Positions 34,822 to 44,580 are shown, counted from the first letter of the stretch. The stretch: 64,000 nucleotides of DNA from Microvirga sp. ACRRW (GCF_022346925.1 NZ_JAKRNJ010000001.1:744001-808000); one strand, 5' to 3'. Translations and numbers: made by a program. The notes: a model not told the origin generated them from the sequence alone.

Positions 34822-36062
34822 TGAACGGTAGGTGCCTGGTTCTTGATCAAACTGTCGATGCGGCTCAGAGTATCACGTGCCTTCAGTAGCGCTTGAAGCT
34901 GTTCCGGCGCTTGCTTCTGGCTGGAAGCGGGCGCGGAATCTGTATCAACCGGCGTCGTTTTTCCCTTGGTCGCGATCGTGCTGTTTCCTGGCATATGACG
35001 AATCTGACCTGCCATCGACAAGGCCGAGTTCAGAAGAGCAGCGTCTCCCTCTGACAAGAGCGACCTATCGATGCTTTCCAGATCGGCAACCGCCGCCCCG
35101 ATTGTAGCGGGAGAAACAATCATGGCGGCGGCGTGATAAAGCTTCGCCCGCGCAGCGTTGCCGGCATCGCGGCCAGCAAACTCCAGAGCCTTATCCGCGA
35201 ACATGCGGGCAGATGTCGTGAATCCCTGATCGATCGATGATCTTGCAACGAGAAGATAAAGGTCCTGCCTGGCGCCTGGCTCCAGATCCTTCAGGACGTC
35301 CACGACACGGATGAAAAGAGCTTGGTCCTTTCCGAAGTCGACCCTCGTCAGTACCGAAGCCAAACGTTGCCGGAAGTTTCCCGCATAAATCGAGTGGCGG
35401 TAGCGGCGCAGATAGTCGGACGAAAGAGCCAGAAACTTCTTCATATCGCCGGTCTGGCTCGCCACGAAAACCTGCCGTCTCAAAGCTCCCTCCTCAAGCA
35501 ACGTTCCCGGAGCCACAAGCCTGACAAAATCCAGAAGGTCGCTGGACTTCTTCGAATCCGTCCGGACAAGCAAAGCGGATTGGACCAATGCCAATTGCGC
35601 GCCGAGCATGGGGGCGAGTGTCCGAACATCCAATGACAAGAGCTTGCTCTTCGCTTCCTCTTCCCTTCCCTCCACATAGGCCAGGGTTCCTTCGACAAAG
35701 GCCCTTTGATCCAGAGGGACGCCGATATCCAAGAGTCTTCTGAGGATCTGCGGATTTCCTCCGCTCAGGACGAAAGCGATGGCGGCACGTACGTTCTTGG
35801 CCTCTGTCCAAACCTCCGCTTCCAGAGCCATGAAGCGGCTATCGAGGATCGTCAGGAGCCCACGTTGCCCCACATGAGCCTCGGTCGATCCCGTGGCAAT
35901 CTGATCCTGCATCAGCTGCAGCGTTCGAACCATCTGGATGGGGCGCGAGACGGCCTCCTGTTGTGCCGGGGGAGCTGCCGCCGCGCGCGCATTCTCTGCG
36001 AGAGCAGGTCCCGGCGTGCCCATGACAGCGACGAGAAGAACAGCGTGAAGGAACCGATTCAC
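34818..36062 (-). CDS. motC: Motor protein MotC (periplasmic)
   Basis: The 414-residue protein begins with GTG at 36062 behind an AGGAG site, 4 nt after motB. It has a signal peptide (about 3-21, RFLHAVLLVAVMGTPGPALA). The mature part is helical and repeat-like (LLDIGVPLDQRAFVEGTLAY, ARSSIDQGFTTSARMFADKA), as in the rhizobial MotC that binds MotB in the periplasm and is essential for rotation. The frame upstream of 36062 is a shadow of motB. The stop overlaps the fliK start. Confidence 0.9.
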   Translation of the reverse strand: MNRFLHAVLLVAVMGTPGPALAENARAAAAPPAQQEAVSRPIQMVRTLQLMQDQIATGSTEAHVGQRGLLTILDSRFMALEAEVWTEAKNVRAAIAFVLSGGNPQILRRLLDIGVPLDQRAFVEGTLAYVEGREEEAKSKLLSLDVRTLAPMLGAQLALVQSALLVRTDSKKSSDLLDFVRLVAPGTLLEEGALRRQVFVASQTGDMKKFLALSSDYLRRYRHSIYAGNFRQRLASVLTRVDFGKDQALFIRVVDVLKDLEPGARQDLYLLVARSSIDQGFTTSARMFADKALEFAGRDAGNAARAKLYHAAAMIVSPATIGAAVADLESIDRSLLSEGDAALLNSALSMAGQIRHMPGNSTIATKGKTTPVDTDSAPASSQKQAPEQLQALLKARDTLSRIDSLIKNQAPTVQ

Positions 36063-36066
36063 GGCA

Positions 36067-37296
36067 TCACTCCTGAAGCAGAATTTCGACTCGGCGGTTC
36101 TGATCGGCCTTCGGATCGGATGGTATTTTCGGATCCCGGTCGGCATGCCCCTCCACCCGCACGATCCTGTTCTCATCCAGACCGCCGCGCACGAGCATGT
36201 AGAGAGCCATCTGAGCGCGGGCATGCGACAAGCGCCAGTTATCATAATTGGCGGACTTGAATGGTCGGCTGTCCGTATGCCCACGGATCACGAGCTTGCC
36301 GGGGCGCGACTGCAGGATAGAGGCGATCTTGGCCATGGCCTGCACGACCTTGGCATGCGGCTCGGCCGAACCCACTGCGAACATGGAAAAATCGAAATCG
36401 TCCGTCAGGCTAATCACGGTGCCCGCGCCTGTCCTCCGCACCTCGATATGCGGCCGCGGTGACGCATCCTTTCCCGGCTGAACGGCATTCATGATCTCGT
36501 TCTTCAGCTCCGCCACTTTCCTGTCAGCTGCATCCTCCGTAGAGGTAGCGGAAGCTTCCGTCGCCGAAGCACTCTTCCCGTCCGGCGAATTCTTCTGATC
36601 CGAAGCCTTCTGCTCCATGGAAGCGGCAACGGCCCCGGATTTGACATCCTTCTGGTCGAGCGCAGGATTCTTCTTGGAAGCGGCCCAGGCGTCGACTTCC
36701 GCCTTGGTTGGCGCGGGGGTCGCCGTTCCAGGCTTGGGCGTGTTCACTTTCAGTTCGTCGATAGGGGCAACCTGCCAATAGAGCGGATCGAAAGGATCCC
36801 TGAAGGCTTCGCCGCTGTTCAGGCCGGGAGCATCGCTTTCGCCGGGAGTCACATCCGCGCCAAGCGTGTCATGGGGATTGGCCTCGATCTCATCCGCGAT
36901 CTTTGCGAGCACGGCATAGGGATCCTGAAACAGCGCCCCTTCCTTGAAACGGGGCTTCTGCAGTTGTTGCGATTTTCCGCCGGTTCCCTGGCCGCTTCCC
37001 TTTTCCCTGCCGTCGTTCTTGTTATCGGTCTCACGCTCCGGAGGCACATTCTGCGGATCGTCCAGCCCCTTCTTGTTGGAGGTGGAGTTCGCAAGTTGGA
37101 CAGGGTTGAAATAATTGGCAACGCCCACCTTGGTGTCCTCGTCGGACATACCGACAAGCCACATGATGAGGAAGAAGGCCATCATGGCCGTCATGAAATC
37201 GGCGTGAGCGATCTTCCAGGCGCCGCCTTTGACCGTAGTTTCCTCGTCTTCGCTTCGGCGGATGACGAGAATTTCCTGCTTGTCTGAACTCAGCAT
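36067..37296 (-). CDS. motB: Flagellar stator protein MotB
   Basis: The 409-residue protein has one N-terminal membrane span with the proton-carrying aspartate D33 (HADFMTAMMAFFLIMWLVGM). A long hydrophilic periplasmic linker (about 55-260) follows, larger than in enterobacteria. The C-terminal OmpA-like peptidoglycan-binding domain contains VIRGHTDSRPFKSANYDNWR and RIVRVEGHADRDP. It anchors the stator with MotA and interacts with MotC. It overlaps the upstream fliH by 7 nt. Confidence 0.95.
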   Translation of the reverse strand: MLSSDKQEILVIRRSEDEETTVKGGAWKIAHADFMTAMMAFFLIMWLVGMSDEDTKVGVANYFNPVQLANSTSNKKGLDDPQNVPPERETDNKNDGREKGSGQGTGGKSQQLQKPRFKEGALFQDPYAVLAKIADEIEANPHDTLGADVTPGESDAPGLNSGEAFRDPFDPLYWQVAPIDELKVNTPKPGTATPAPTKAEVDAWAASKKNPALDQKDVKSGAVAASMEQKASDQKNSPDGKSASATEASATSTEDAADRKVAELKNEIMNAVQPGKDASPRPHIEVRRTGAGTVISLTDDFDFSMFAVGSAEPHAKVVQAMAKIASILQSRPGKLVIRGHTDSRPFKSANYDNWRLSHARAQMALYMLVRGGLDENRIVRVEGHADRDPKIPSDPKADQNRRVEILLQE

Positions 37297-37946
37297 GATG
37301 GATCTGCCTTCAGAAGGTCCCGAAGCCGCTCGGACCAGGCACCGAATTGCGTCTGAATGGTTGTGTCGCCGGCAACAAGCGTCAGCTCAACATCATGGCT
37401 TGGGATAAACTCGATGATACCCTCGCGCGGAGCCATTCCAGCCTTCACCGCGCTCAGCAGGTCCTCCGGACCCGACACTTTCACGAGAGTCTCCGTCTCA
37501 CCCGAGAGGATAGTTCCGAGATGCGCCTTGAACTCGGCGACCGCCCGTTGCTGGAGGGCCTCAGGAATGACCGATACCAGTATTCTGGCGGCTTTCTCAG
37601 ACAGGATGGCCTCAAGATTTCCAAGTGCCGCGATCATTTGAGAAGAAAGCTGCTGCGCTTCCTGCTCAACCCAAAGCTCTCTTTGTACGGCCAGCTCTTC
37701 GCGATGCTTCTCCCGCTCGGCATTCAAGACCTCGTCGAGTTGCCGTCGAGCCTTCTCTCTTTCTTCGTTTCTTGCCCGGGTTTCGACGGACCGGATCAGT
37801 TCAGCCTGATGATCGACTGTAGGCTGGACAGGAGCAGATTCCGGCTCAGTATTCTGCCGCACCCGGCGCAGGATTCCGATCCCGAACCCTTCCGAAGGAA
37901 CCGGACTGGAGAAGTCGCTGATAAGAGTGGCAATGCTTCCCGACAT
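37290..37946 (-). CDS. fliH: FliH-like export ATPase regulator
   Basis: The 218-residue protein starts at the ATG at 37946, overlapping the fliF stop (TGATG). It has a charged coiled coil (about 55-110, RNEEREKARRQLDEVLNAER and KHREELAVQRELWVEQEAQQ) and a globular C-terminal part. This domain plan and position after fliF fit FliH, which ties FliI to FliN. Sequence conservation of FliH is low, so the call is partly by context. Confidence 0.75.
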   Translation of the reverse strand: MSGSIATLISDFSSPVPSEGFGIGILRRVRQNTEPESAPVQPTVDHQAELIRSVETRARNEEREKARRQLDEVLNAEREKHREELAVQRELWVEQEAQQLSSQMIAALGNLEAILSEKAARILVSVIPEALQQRAVAEFKAHLGTILSGETETLVKVSGPEDLLSAVKAGMAPREGIIEFIPSHDVELTLVAGDTTIQTQFGAWSERLRDLLKADPSC

Positions 37947-39592
37947 CACGCAGCCTCTTGACGAAGCCACTGTTTCAGAACCGCCGCCGCCTGCTCTTCA
38001 CTGAGCTCGATGATCTGTTCCAGTTTGCGCTGCGGAGTACGTGGCATCTCGATCAACGGCTGGCCGGAATCATCCGGTAGAGCAGGCTGCTGTAGCAAGC
38101 TCTCTGTCTCCGCCGTTTCGAACTCCTTGCTGTCTTCCGCAGCAGCCAGAGCCACCATCTGCTCTCGTTGAATCTCCAGGTCGGCTTGATGGCGCGCAAC
38201 CAGCATGCGCACGGCAGGACGCAGACCAAACCAGATCAGCATGGCGCAGAGGGCGAGAACGGTGAGGGCATTCACGACCGTTCCGAACTGCCGCATCAGG
38301 ATCTCGGCCACGGAAGGACCAGGAACGGGCTGAAGCACGCTGCTATCGTCGACGAAGCTCACGGCCGCAACCTTGATCTGGTCGCCACGATTCTTGCTAA
38401 ACCCTGCGGCCGACGACACAAGCTGCTCGATCTCTGCCACTTTCGCATCGATCTGGGCGGGCTCTGCCCCCTCACCGAGCAGAGATGCGATGCGAGACCT
38501 GTTCACCAGCACCGCGACCGAAAGGTTCTTGATCGAATAGCCATCGCTGATGGTTTGAACCGTCTTGGAGGAAATCTCGTAGTTCGTCAGCTCTTCACGG
38601 CGCTGGTTATCCTCGCTCGAGCTGTCACTTGTGTCGCCGCGGACGTCCTCCTCGGGAAGATTCTGCTGAACGGTCGTAGGCCGTTGGCCAGCCTTGTTCT
38701 GGGAAACCTCGGTTTCCTTCACAGTCCTGATTGAGCGCTCCACCTTGGATTCGGGATTGAAGATCGTTTCATTGGTGCTCACCTTGTCCGTATTCAGACG
38801 GGCGGCGACGCTGATCTCGAAGTTCCCGATGCCCAGGTAAGGCGCAAGAGTCCGCCGGATGCTGTCCTGAATTTCCAACCCAACGGTCTTTTCAAGGTTT
38901 GCCAGCTTGCCGGTGGACGCGTTCGCGGAATCGTCTCCAGACGCCAGAAGCGTTCCCTCGGTGTTCATGACCGTGACCTTGTCGACGGCCATTCCAGGAA
39001 TGGCTGCGGCAACAAGATGGCGGATTGCCTGCGCCTGGGAATAATCGTCGGCGGGAGATGTCCGTATGACGACGGAAGCCGAGGGAGGCTGCTGCTCACG
39101 GCGGAAGGAGCCTCGATCCGGCAGAACGATATGGACGCGAGCAGCCTTGATGCCTTTCATGCCCTGAATGGTGCGGGAAAGCTCGCCTTCAAGCGCTCGC
39201 ACCTTGGTGACTTCCTGCATGAACGACGTCAGGCCCAAGGACCCGAGATCGTTGAACAGCTCGTAGCCTGACTTGGTGCTGTGAGGCAGGCCTTTCTCAG
39301 CCAGCAGCATGCGGGCTTGAGCGGTATTGCCATAACTGACGAGCAAGGACGTGCCGTCGGAGCTGACATCGAAGGGAATGCCGGCATCCTTGAGCACCGT
39401 TCCCATGCGGCTGACGTCTTCCCGGTCAAGCCCCGTATAAAGGGTCTCCTGAGCCGGGCGGCTGAGGTAATAGGCGCCGATGCCCACGGTGAGGAACACC
39501 GCAAAGCCGATGGCAGCCAGAGCCGCCAATCGGCGTACTCCCAGCTGCATGAGGCTGGTCCACAATCTTTCGGCTTGCTGACGACCGGGCAT
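37946..39592 (-). CDS. fliF: MS-ring protein FliF
   Basis: The 548-residue protein has two membrane spans (about 20-40 and 438-458) flanking the periplasmic ring-building domains. The N-terminal domain contains ALLAEKGLP-like MLLAEKGLPHSTKSGYELFN, and the second contains VRALEGELSRTIQGMKGIKA and ARVHIVLPDRG. The C-terminal tail (about 500-548) is the FliG-binding segment. It heads a fliF-fliH-motB-motC-fliK run. In Brucella the fliF promoter is the target of FtcR. Confidence 0.95.
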   Translation of the reverse strand: MPGRQQAERLWTSLMQLGVRRLAALAAIGFAVFLTVGIGAYYLSRPAQETLYTGLDREDVSRMGTVLKDAGIPFDVSSDGTSLLVSYGNTAQARMLLAEKGLPHSTKSGYELFNDLGSLGLTSFMQEVTKVRALEGELSRTIQGMKGIKAARVHIVLPDRGSFRREQQPPSASVVIRTSPADDYSQAQAIRHLVAAAIPGMAVDKVTVMNTEGTLLASGDDSANASTGKLANLEKTVGLEIQDSIRRTLAPYLGIGNFEISVAARLNTDKVSTNETIFNPESKVERSIRTVKETEVSQNKAGQRPTTVQQNLPEEDVRGDTSDSSSEDNQRREELTNYEISSKTVQTISDGYSIKNLSVAVLVNRSRIASLLGEGAEPAQIDAKVAEIEQLVSSAAGFSKNRGDQIKVAAVSFVDDSSVLQPVPGPSVAEILMRQFGTVVNALTVLALCAMLIWFGLRPAVRMLVARHQADLEIQREQMVALAAAEDSKEFETAETESLLQQPALPDDSGQPLIEMPRTPQRKLEQIIELSEEQAAAVLKQWLRQEAA

Positions 39593-39595
39593 TGA

Positions 39596-39628
39596 GAATC
39601 TCGACGATAAAGAGACGTACTGAGATTC
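39596..39628. promoter_or_regulatory. Inverted repeat upstream of fliF
   Basis: GAATCTC (39596-39602) and GAGATTC (39622-39628) form a perfect 7-bp dyad separated by 19 nt in the 87-nt gap upstream of fliF. It may be an operator or a leader hairpin next to the ribosome site. FtcR binding is a guess based on the known FtcR control of Brucella fliF. Confidence 0.35.
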
Positions 39629-39679
39629 TTTCTTGCGTCATCAACCTTGTGCGAGGATTGCTGCCCTGTCCTATGGCAC

Positions 39680-40423
39680 CTAGAAATACGATCTTACGAG
39701 GCCGTTGACGAGGATGTTCCATCCGTCGATCAGAACGAAGAACAGGATCTTGAACGGAAGCGCAATCACCGTCGGCGGCATCATCATCATACCCATCGAC
39801 ATCACGAGCGTCGCAACAATCATGTCGATGACGAGGAACGGAAGCGCGATCAGGAAGCCGATCTCGAACCCTCTTCTCAGCTCGGAGATCATGAAGGCGG
39901 GAATGAGGATGCGCAGATCGATTTTCTCTCCTTCATTAGCCTTTGGATAGGTTTCGGAAGCCAGATCGACGAATGTCTGAAGGTCCTTGGGCCGAACATG
40001 GGAGAGCATGAACTCCCGGAAAGGGTCGGCTGTTCGATGAAAGGCTTCCGCCTCCGTGATCCTGTTCTCGGTCAAAGGCCGGACGCCTTCGTTCCAGGCC
40101 TTGTCGAAGGTCGGCCCCATGACGAAGAAGGTCATGAACAGGGACAGGCTGATCAGGAAGATGTTGGCGGGCGTGCTCTGCAACCCCAACCCGGAGCGAA
40201 GGAACGAAAATGCCACCACGAAGCGTGTGAAGCTCGTCACCATGATGAGCAGCCCCGGGGCCAGGGACAAGACCGTCAGCAAGACGACGATCTGGATCAT
40301 CCGCCCGCTCGCCGCTCCATCGCCAGGCGGGAGAAGACTCTCGAGGCTCGGCACCTGCGCATATGCCCCCGCACCTGTCGTCAGCAGGGTAATAAGGCTC
40401 ATGAAGAGAAGACGAATGCGCAT
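39680..40423 (-). CDS. fliP: Flagellar export gate protein FliP
   Basis: The 247-residue protein has a cleavable signal peptide (MRIRLLFMSLITLLTTGAGA) and four membrane spans. FliP signatures are present: LLTVLSLAPGLLIMVTSFTR, FLRSGLGLQSTPANIFLISL and the LIPAFMISELRRGFEIGFLI segment. It nucleates the FliPQR pore. The start at 40423 is preferred because the frame to 40525 would overlap fliL. It closes the flgB-fliP operon. Confidence 0.95.
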   Translation of the reverse strand: MRIRLLFMSLITLLTTGAGAYAQVPSLESLLPPGDGAASGRMIQIVVLLTVLSLAPGLLIMVTSFTRFVVAFSFLRSGLGLQSTPANIFLISLSLFMTFFVMGPTFDKAWNEGVRPLTENRITEAEAFHRTADPFREFMLSHVRPKDLQTFVDLASETYPKANEGEKIDLRILIPAFMISELRRGFEIGFLIALPFLVIDMIVATLVMSMGMMMMPPTVIALPFKILFFVLIDGWNILVNGLVRSYF

Positions 40424-40496
40424 GAAGGGATGCCTTGGAAGAGGTTCTCGGCTGAATTGGCTTTGAGAAATAAATGGTTCTGAAAATGTTTTCCGG

Positions 40497-41003
40497 TCAC
40501 TGGACGACAAGAGTTTCAAGAACAAGTTCCTGAACCAAGCCGTTCGACCTGATCTTGACCCGCTCGTTGAGATCCTCCCTCACATGAAGGAGGCCGCTCG
40601 GGCCTTGAATTTGCGCCAATGTGACCGTTCGAAGATAGGCAAGAATATCCTGCCGGGCTTCGGCCACGAGGAGTTCAGGGTTGAACTCGATTCCGCCCTT
40701 GTAGACGAGAGATGCTTCGAGACGGATCCAGTCGGTTTCCGATCCGGCAAGATTAGTCACGACCGCAGCAAGTTTCCTGATCGTGATGTCCCCGGTATAG
40801 GCACTTGCCTCCACCGGCTTATGAGGCACGGCGCTGTATTTCTCCTCGATCCTCTTTTCGATATTCGACACGATGCTCAGCCCGAATCCACCTCCGATGA
40901 GAGCGGACAGGAGCGTCAGCAACCCGAGGGTCAGCAGCAGGGCTTTGGTTCCTTCCTTCGTCGCCTGACCTGATGGAGAGGGAAGCGCCAGATTTTCTGC
41001 CAT
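40497..41003 (-). CDS. fliL: Flagellar basal-body-associated protein FliL
   Basis: The 168-residue protein has one membrane anchor (about 22-45, ALLLTLGLLTLLSALIGGGF) and a periplasmic domain with LVYKGGIEFNPELLVAEARQ and ILAYLRTVTLAQIQGPSGLL, typical of FliL. It supports the stator. A second, more distant FliL-like protein is encoded at 14916-15365. It lies between flgH and fliP as in rhizobia. Confidence 0.92.
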   Translation of the reverse strand: MAENLALPSPSGQATKEGTKALLLTLGLLTLLSALIGGGFGLSIVSNIEKRIEEKYSAVPHKPVEASAYTGDITIRKLAAVVTNLAGSETDWIRLEASLVYKGGIEFNPELLVAEARQDILAYLRTVTLAQIQGPSGLLHVREDLNERVKIRSNGLVQELVLETLVVQ

Positions 41004-41017
41004 ATTCCTTGCCCGCC

Positions 41018-41716
41018 TTAGAACGGCGTCACAGCATCGAAGATCTGCTGCCCATAGGCGGGCTGCTGGACCTCCATGAGACGGCCGCGTCCACCGTAGG
41101 AAACACGCGCCTCAGCGATCTTGTCGTAGCCGATCGTATTTCGGGGAGAGATGTCACGAGGGCGGACGATGCCCGCTATATTCAACACGCGCACCTCATA
41201 ATTCACCCGCACTTCCTGGGAACCGCTGATGATGACATTTCCGTTGGGCAAAACTTCCGTCACAATCGCCGCGACGGAGAGGCGCAGCTTCTCGGAGCGG
41301 TCGATTGTCCCCTGCCCCGTCGAAGAGGAAGAAGAATCCAGGCCGACATCGGCAGTGCCATCCGCCTGCCAGCCTTTGAAGGCGAAGCCATAGCCCAGAC
41401 CCGCATCGATGGACGACGAGCGGGATCTGTCGCTCGCATTGTCGAACTGGGCCTTGTCGTCGATCTGAATGTTGACCGTCACGATGTCGCCAACCTGCCT
41501 TGCGCGGGGAGATGTAAACAAATCGGCGCTGGCGTTGCTCCAGGTTGAGTTGGGAGCTGTGCTCAGCGTGTTCTTGAAAACATGCGGGAGAGGTTCTCTC
41601 TCGACAGTGATGCCTGTTCCGACCGGCGTCATCATAGGTTCGCGCCCAAGATCCTCGGGGCGAGTTGCGCACGCAGCCAATAGGCAAAGGCTGGCAATGG
41701 AAACAACGAATTTCAC
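41018..41716 (-). CDS. flgH: L-ring lipoprotein FlgH
   Basis: The 232-residue protein has a lipoprotein signal with a LLAAC lipobox at Cys15. FlgH motifs follow: SADLFTSPRARQVGDIVTVN, NVIISGSQEVRVNYEVRVLN and IVRPRDISPRNTI. It forms the outer-membrane ring around the rod with FlgI below it. It overlaps the upstream motE by 4 nt. Confidence 0.95.
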   Translation of the reverse strand: MKFVVSIASLCLLAACATRPEDLGREPMMTPVGTGITVEREPLPHVFKNTLSTAPNSTWSNASADLFTSPRARQVGDIVTVNIQIDDKAQFDNASDRSRSSSIDAGLGYGFAFKGWQADGTADVGLDSSSSSTGQGTIDRSEKLRLSVAAIVTEVLPNGNVIISGSQEVRVNYEVRVLNIAGIVRPRDISPRNTIGYDKIAEARVSYGGRGRLMEVQQPAYGQQIFDAVTPF

Positions 41717-42213
41717 TCTTTCCTCCCACTGCTCGCAACCCGTTTGGGAGCATCCGTGATGATATTGGCAAGTTGGGCGGCCCGCGCCGGCTCCATCTCG
41801 TTCAGAACCGCACTTGCAACCCGAGGGTTGAGTCTGGCGATGACCGCAGCCGCAATCTCATCTTCCATGTTGATGAGCTGAAGAGCCGCCGCATCCGGGC
41901 GCATGCGGGAATAGATTGCAACGATGGTATCGTCGGCTTTCTCAAGAACCTCATTGCGGCGGCGCAACCAGTCCTCATATTCGGCACGCTTCGCCTCGAG
42001 GATCTTGAGCCTTCCCTCGATTTCCTTCTCCATGCTGACGAGTTCCGCCTTCTGAAGAGCGTAGCGGGCGTCGGCTGCGGCATCGGCGATGTTGGCGCAG
42101 TAATTATTGCCTTTCGCTTCAGCCGGCTTTTCCTGCGAGAAAGCTGTTCCGGAGATGAACAGCGCCGCGAGCACGGCTGTTTGCGTCAGCGCAACCTTCA
42201 TAGATTTCATCAT
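41713..42213 (-). CDS. motE: MotE-like periplasmic chaperone
   Basis: The 166-residue protein has a signal peptide (about 5-26), a coiled coil (about 50-95, KEIEGRLKILEAKRAEYEDW), and an MgtE-N-like ending with YSRMRPDAAALQLINMEDEI and IARLNPRVASAVLNEMEPAR. This matches rhizobial MotE, which folds and stabilises MotC in the periplasm. It lies between flgI and flgH as in S. meliloti and overlaps both neighbours by 4 nt. Confidence 0.88.
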   Translation of the reverse strand: MMKSMKVALTQTAVLAALFISGTAFSQEKPAEAKGNNYCANIADAAADARYALQKAELVSMEKEIEGRLKILEAKRAEYEDWLRRRNEVLEKADDTIVAIYSRMRPDAAALQLINMEDEIAAAVIARLNPRVASAVLNEMEPARAAQLANIITDAPKRVASSGRKE

Positions 42214-43310
42214 TGGACCACGAGCTCCGCCTGAAGCGCCCCGGCCGTTTTAACCGCCTGAAGGATCGCGATGACGTCGGATGGCTTGAGCCCCATCTGA
42301 TTCAGGCCCCTCACCAGGGTCTGAAGATCCGATCCCCTGACGATGGCCAGCGGAACTCTCTCTTCCGCGGCTGTGATCTGGGTTCTGGGAACGACAACCG
42401 TCTGCCCGAAAGACATCGGGTCTGGTTGCGAAACCTCAGGCATCTCAGTGACACGGATCGTCAGAGCACCATGGGTGATCGCAACGGTGGAGATCTGAAC
42501 GTTCTTGCCGATGACGACTGTTCCGGTTCTCTGGTCAACGACGATCCGCGCCGGTGTGTCAGGCCTGATTTCCAGATCCCCCAGTTCGGCAATGAACCGT
42601 GTCGGCGCAATGTTTTTAGGCCGTGTCAGAACGACGGTGCGAAAATCCTTTGGAGCCGCCACGCGCGTGCCGTAACGCTGCTGAGCATATTGATTGATCG
42701 CGTCCGTCACGAGGGTTGCAGTCTTGTAATCCGGGTTCTTGAGCTCGAATGCAAGCGTTCCGACCGTATCGAACCCGCCTCGCACTTCCTTCTCGACCAA
42801 TGCACCGTTTGCAATCCGCCCGGAGGTTGCCACGCCGGATGTCAATGTCTCTGCCTGTCCCTGCGCCGCAAATCCTGAGACCACAATCGCGCCTTGGGCG
42901 ACGGCATAGACCTGTCCGTCGCCGCCCTGCAGGGCCGTTAGCATCAGTGTCCCGCCCTTGAGCGACGAGGCATCGCCCATCGACGTCACGGTCACATCGA
43001 TCCGTGAGCCTGCGCCGACGAAAGGCGGAAGATCGGCCGTCACGATGACCGCCGCCACGTTTCGCGTACGCAAGTTGACGTCCCTGACGTTCACGCCCAT
43101 CCGGTCCAGCATCGACTGCAAGGCCTGTTCGGTGAATTGGGAGTTGCGGAGCGTATCGCCCGTGCCCTGCAATCCCATCACAAGGCCGTAGCCGATCAGC
43201 TGGTTGTCGCGAACGCCCTGGACATTCGCCACATCCTTGATCCGCGTGGCGGCCATGGCATGGGACGCCATCAGCATCCCGAGGATGAACAATACAGCGC
43301 GGACCATCAT
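42210..43310 (-). CDS. flgI: P-ring protein FlgI
   Basis: The 366-residue protein has a signal peptide (about 1-20) and the FlgI signatures RIKDVANVQGVRDNQLIGYG, LVMGLQGTGDTLRNSQFTEQ and DRMGVNVRDVNLRTRNVAAV, plus the ending DLQTLVRGLNQMGLKPSDVI. It forms the ring in the peptidoglycan layer with the help of FlgA. It overlaps flgA and motE by 4 nt each, so this run is tightly coupled. Confidence 0.96.
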   Translation of the reverse strand: MMVRAVLFILGMLMASHAMAATRIKDVANVQGVRDNQLIGYGLVMGLQGTGDTLRNSQFTEQALQSMLDRMGVNVRDVNLRTRNVAAVIVTADLPPFVGAGSRIDVTVTSMGDASSLKGGTLMLTALQGGDGQVYAVAQGAIVVSGFAAQGQAETLTSGVATSGRIANGALVEKEVRGGFDTVGTLAFELKNPDYKTATLVTDAINQYAQQRYGTRVAAPKDFRTVVLTRPKNIAPTRFIAELGDLEIRPDTPARIVVDQRTGTVVIGKNVQISTVAITHGALTIRVTEMPEVSQPDPMSFGQTVVVPRTQITAAEERVPLAIVRGSDLQTLVRGLNQMGLKPSDVIAILQAVKTAGALQAELVVQ

Positions 43311-43768
43311 TGGATGCCGATCCTGATTCTGCCGTCAGCCTGAACCCGTCCGGTAATGACCCGTCCGCTATCCACGTTCTTCACCTGAACCGTTTGGCCC
43401 ATGGCACCCGATTGCATGGGAATCCCAACCCCAACGATGGACAGCCCGCCTTCTTCGAACAGGATCGCCGTCTGCTCGCCGCGCGTGACAAGTTTCGGGT
43501 CGTCGACGGCATTCATGGGAATGGGTTCGCCGGGCAGCAATGTGCGGCGCGCCGACTTTCCAACGAGAACGCGCGGCGACTCGACCACGGCGGTACGGTA
43601 GCGATAATTCGCGGGAAAGGTCCGATCCTTGAGCATGGACTCACCGATCAGATCACCGGGGTAGATCGTCACGGACGGAACCGGAAGCACACGCTCCTCG
43701 CCGAAAGCCGCTTGGGCTGCAACGGTGAACGCGGCGATAGCCATCGCGCAGGCAAGCAATGATTTCAT
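43307..43768 (-). CDS. flgA: P-ring assembly chaperone FlgA
   Basis: The 153-residue protein has a signal peptide (about 3-23, SLLACAMAIAAFTVAAQAAF) and an SAF-like domain: PSVTIYPGDLIGESMLKDRT and GKSARRTLLPGEPIPMNAVD. The C-terminal GAMGQTVQVKNVDSGRVITG segment is the FlgA hallmark. The start at 43768 is preferred to an in-frame TTG at 43786. It helps P-ring polymerisation of FlgI. Confidence 0.92.
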   Translation of the reverse strand: MKSLLACAMAIAAFTVAAQAAFGEERVLPVPSVTIYPGDLIGESMLKDRTFPANYRYRTAVVESPRVLVGKSARRTLLPGEPIPMNAVDDPKLVTRGEQTAILFEEGGLSIVGVGIPMQSGAMGQTVQVKNVDSGRVITGRVQADGRIRIGIQ

Positions 43769-43791
43769 GGAAACGCCTGACCTCAAATCAC

Positions 43792-44580
43792 TCAGCGAAT
43801 GCCTTTGGAGACGGTGCCGGCCATATCATCTGCCGCCTGGATGACCTTGGAGTTCATCTCGAATGCACGTTGGGCGGAAATGAGAGTGGTGATCTCCTTG
43901 ATGGCATCCACGTTCGATGCTTCGAGGTAGCCCTGATGGATCTTGCCGTAACCCGGGTCCGAAGGGCGTCCCTCGTTGGGCGCGCCGGAAGCGAGCGTCT
44001 CGCGATAGTAATTGCCGCCGATCGGCTCCAAGCCGGCATCGTTCGCGAAATTCGCGAGCATGAGCTGACCGATGGGGCGAGGCACAACCTCGCCATCGAT
44101 CTTTGCGAAGACCTCACCGGATTCGTTGACGGTGACGTCGATGGCTTCCGCGGGAACAACAATCGGTTGGGTGATGGCGTAACCGTCAAGGGTTACGAGA
44201 CGTCCATTGGCGTCTTTGTTGAAGGCGCCTGCGCGCGTGTAAACCGTTTCGCCATTAGGTCCATCCACCTGGAACCAGCCGCGTCCGCTCACGGCAAGAT
44301 CGAACTGGTTCGACGTATTGGTCAAAGCCCCCTGGCGGTGCAGGTTGCGAATGGCCGCGGCCCGAACACCGAGGCCCAGCATGGCCCCTTCAGGAACCGG
44401 GCTTGCGCCAGTCTGATTCGGCACGGCCTGAGCGCGCTCAGCCTGATAAAGCAGGTCGGTGAATTCGGCACGGGCGCCCTTGAACGCCGTCGTATTCACA
44501 TTTGAAATGTTGTTGGCAATGACTTCGACATTGAGCTGCTGAGCATTCATGCCCGTTGCAGCAATCGCCAGCGCTCTCAT
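43792..44580 (-). CDS. flgG: Distal rod protein FlgG
   Basis: The 262-residue protein starts [20 protein letters not shown] and has [20 protein letters not shown], an [20 protein letters not shown] core, and the C-terminal [20 protein letters not shown]. These are FlgG hallmarks. The start at 44580 has a TAAGGAG site; the frame to 44631 overlaps fliE. It forms the distal rod just below the hook. Confidence 0.96.
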   Translation of the reverse strand: MRALAIAATGMNAQQLNVEVIANNISNVNTTAFKGARAEFTDLLYQAERAQAVPNQTGASPVPEGAMLGLGVRAAAIRNLHRQGALTNTSNQFDLAVSGRGWFQVDGPNGETVYTRAGAFNKDANGRLVTLDGYAITQPIVVPAEAIDVTVNESGEVFAKIDGEVVPRPIGQLMLANFANDAGLEPIGGNYYRETLASGAPNEGRPSDPGYGKIHQGYLEASNVDAIKEITTLISAQRAFEMNSKVIQAADDMAGTVSKGIR

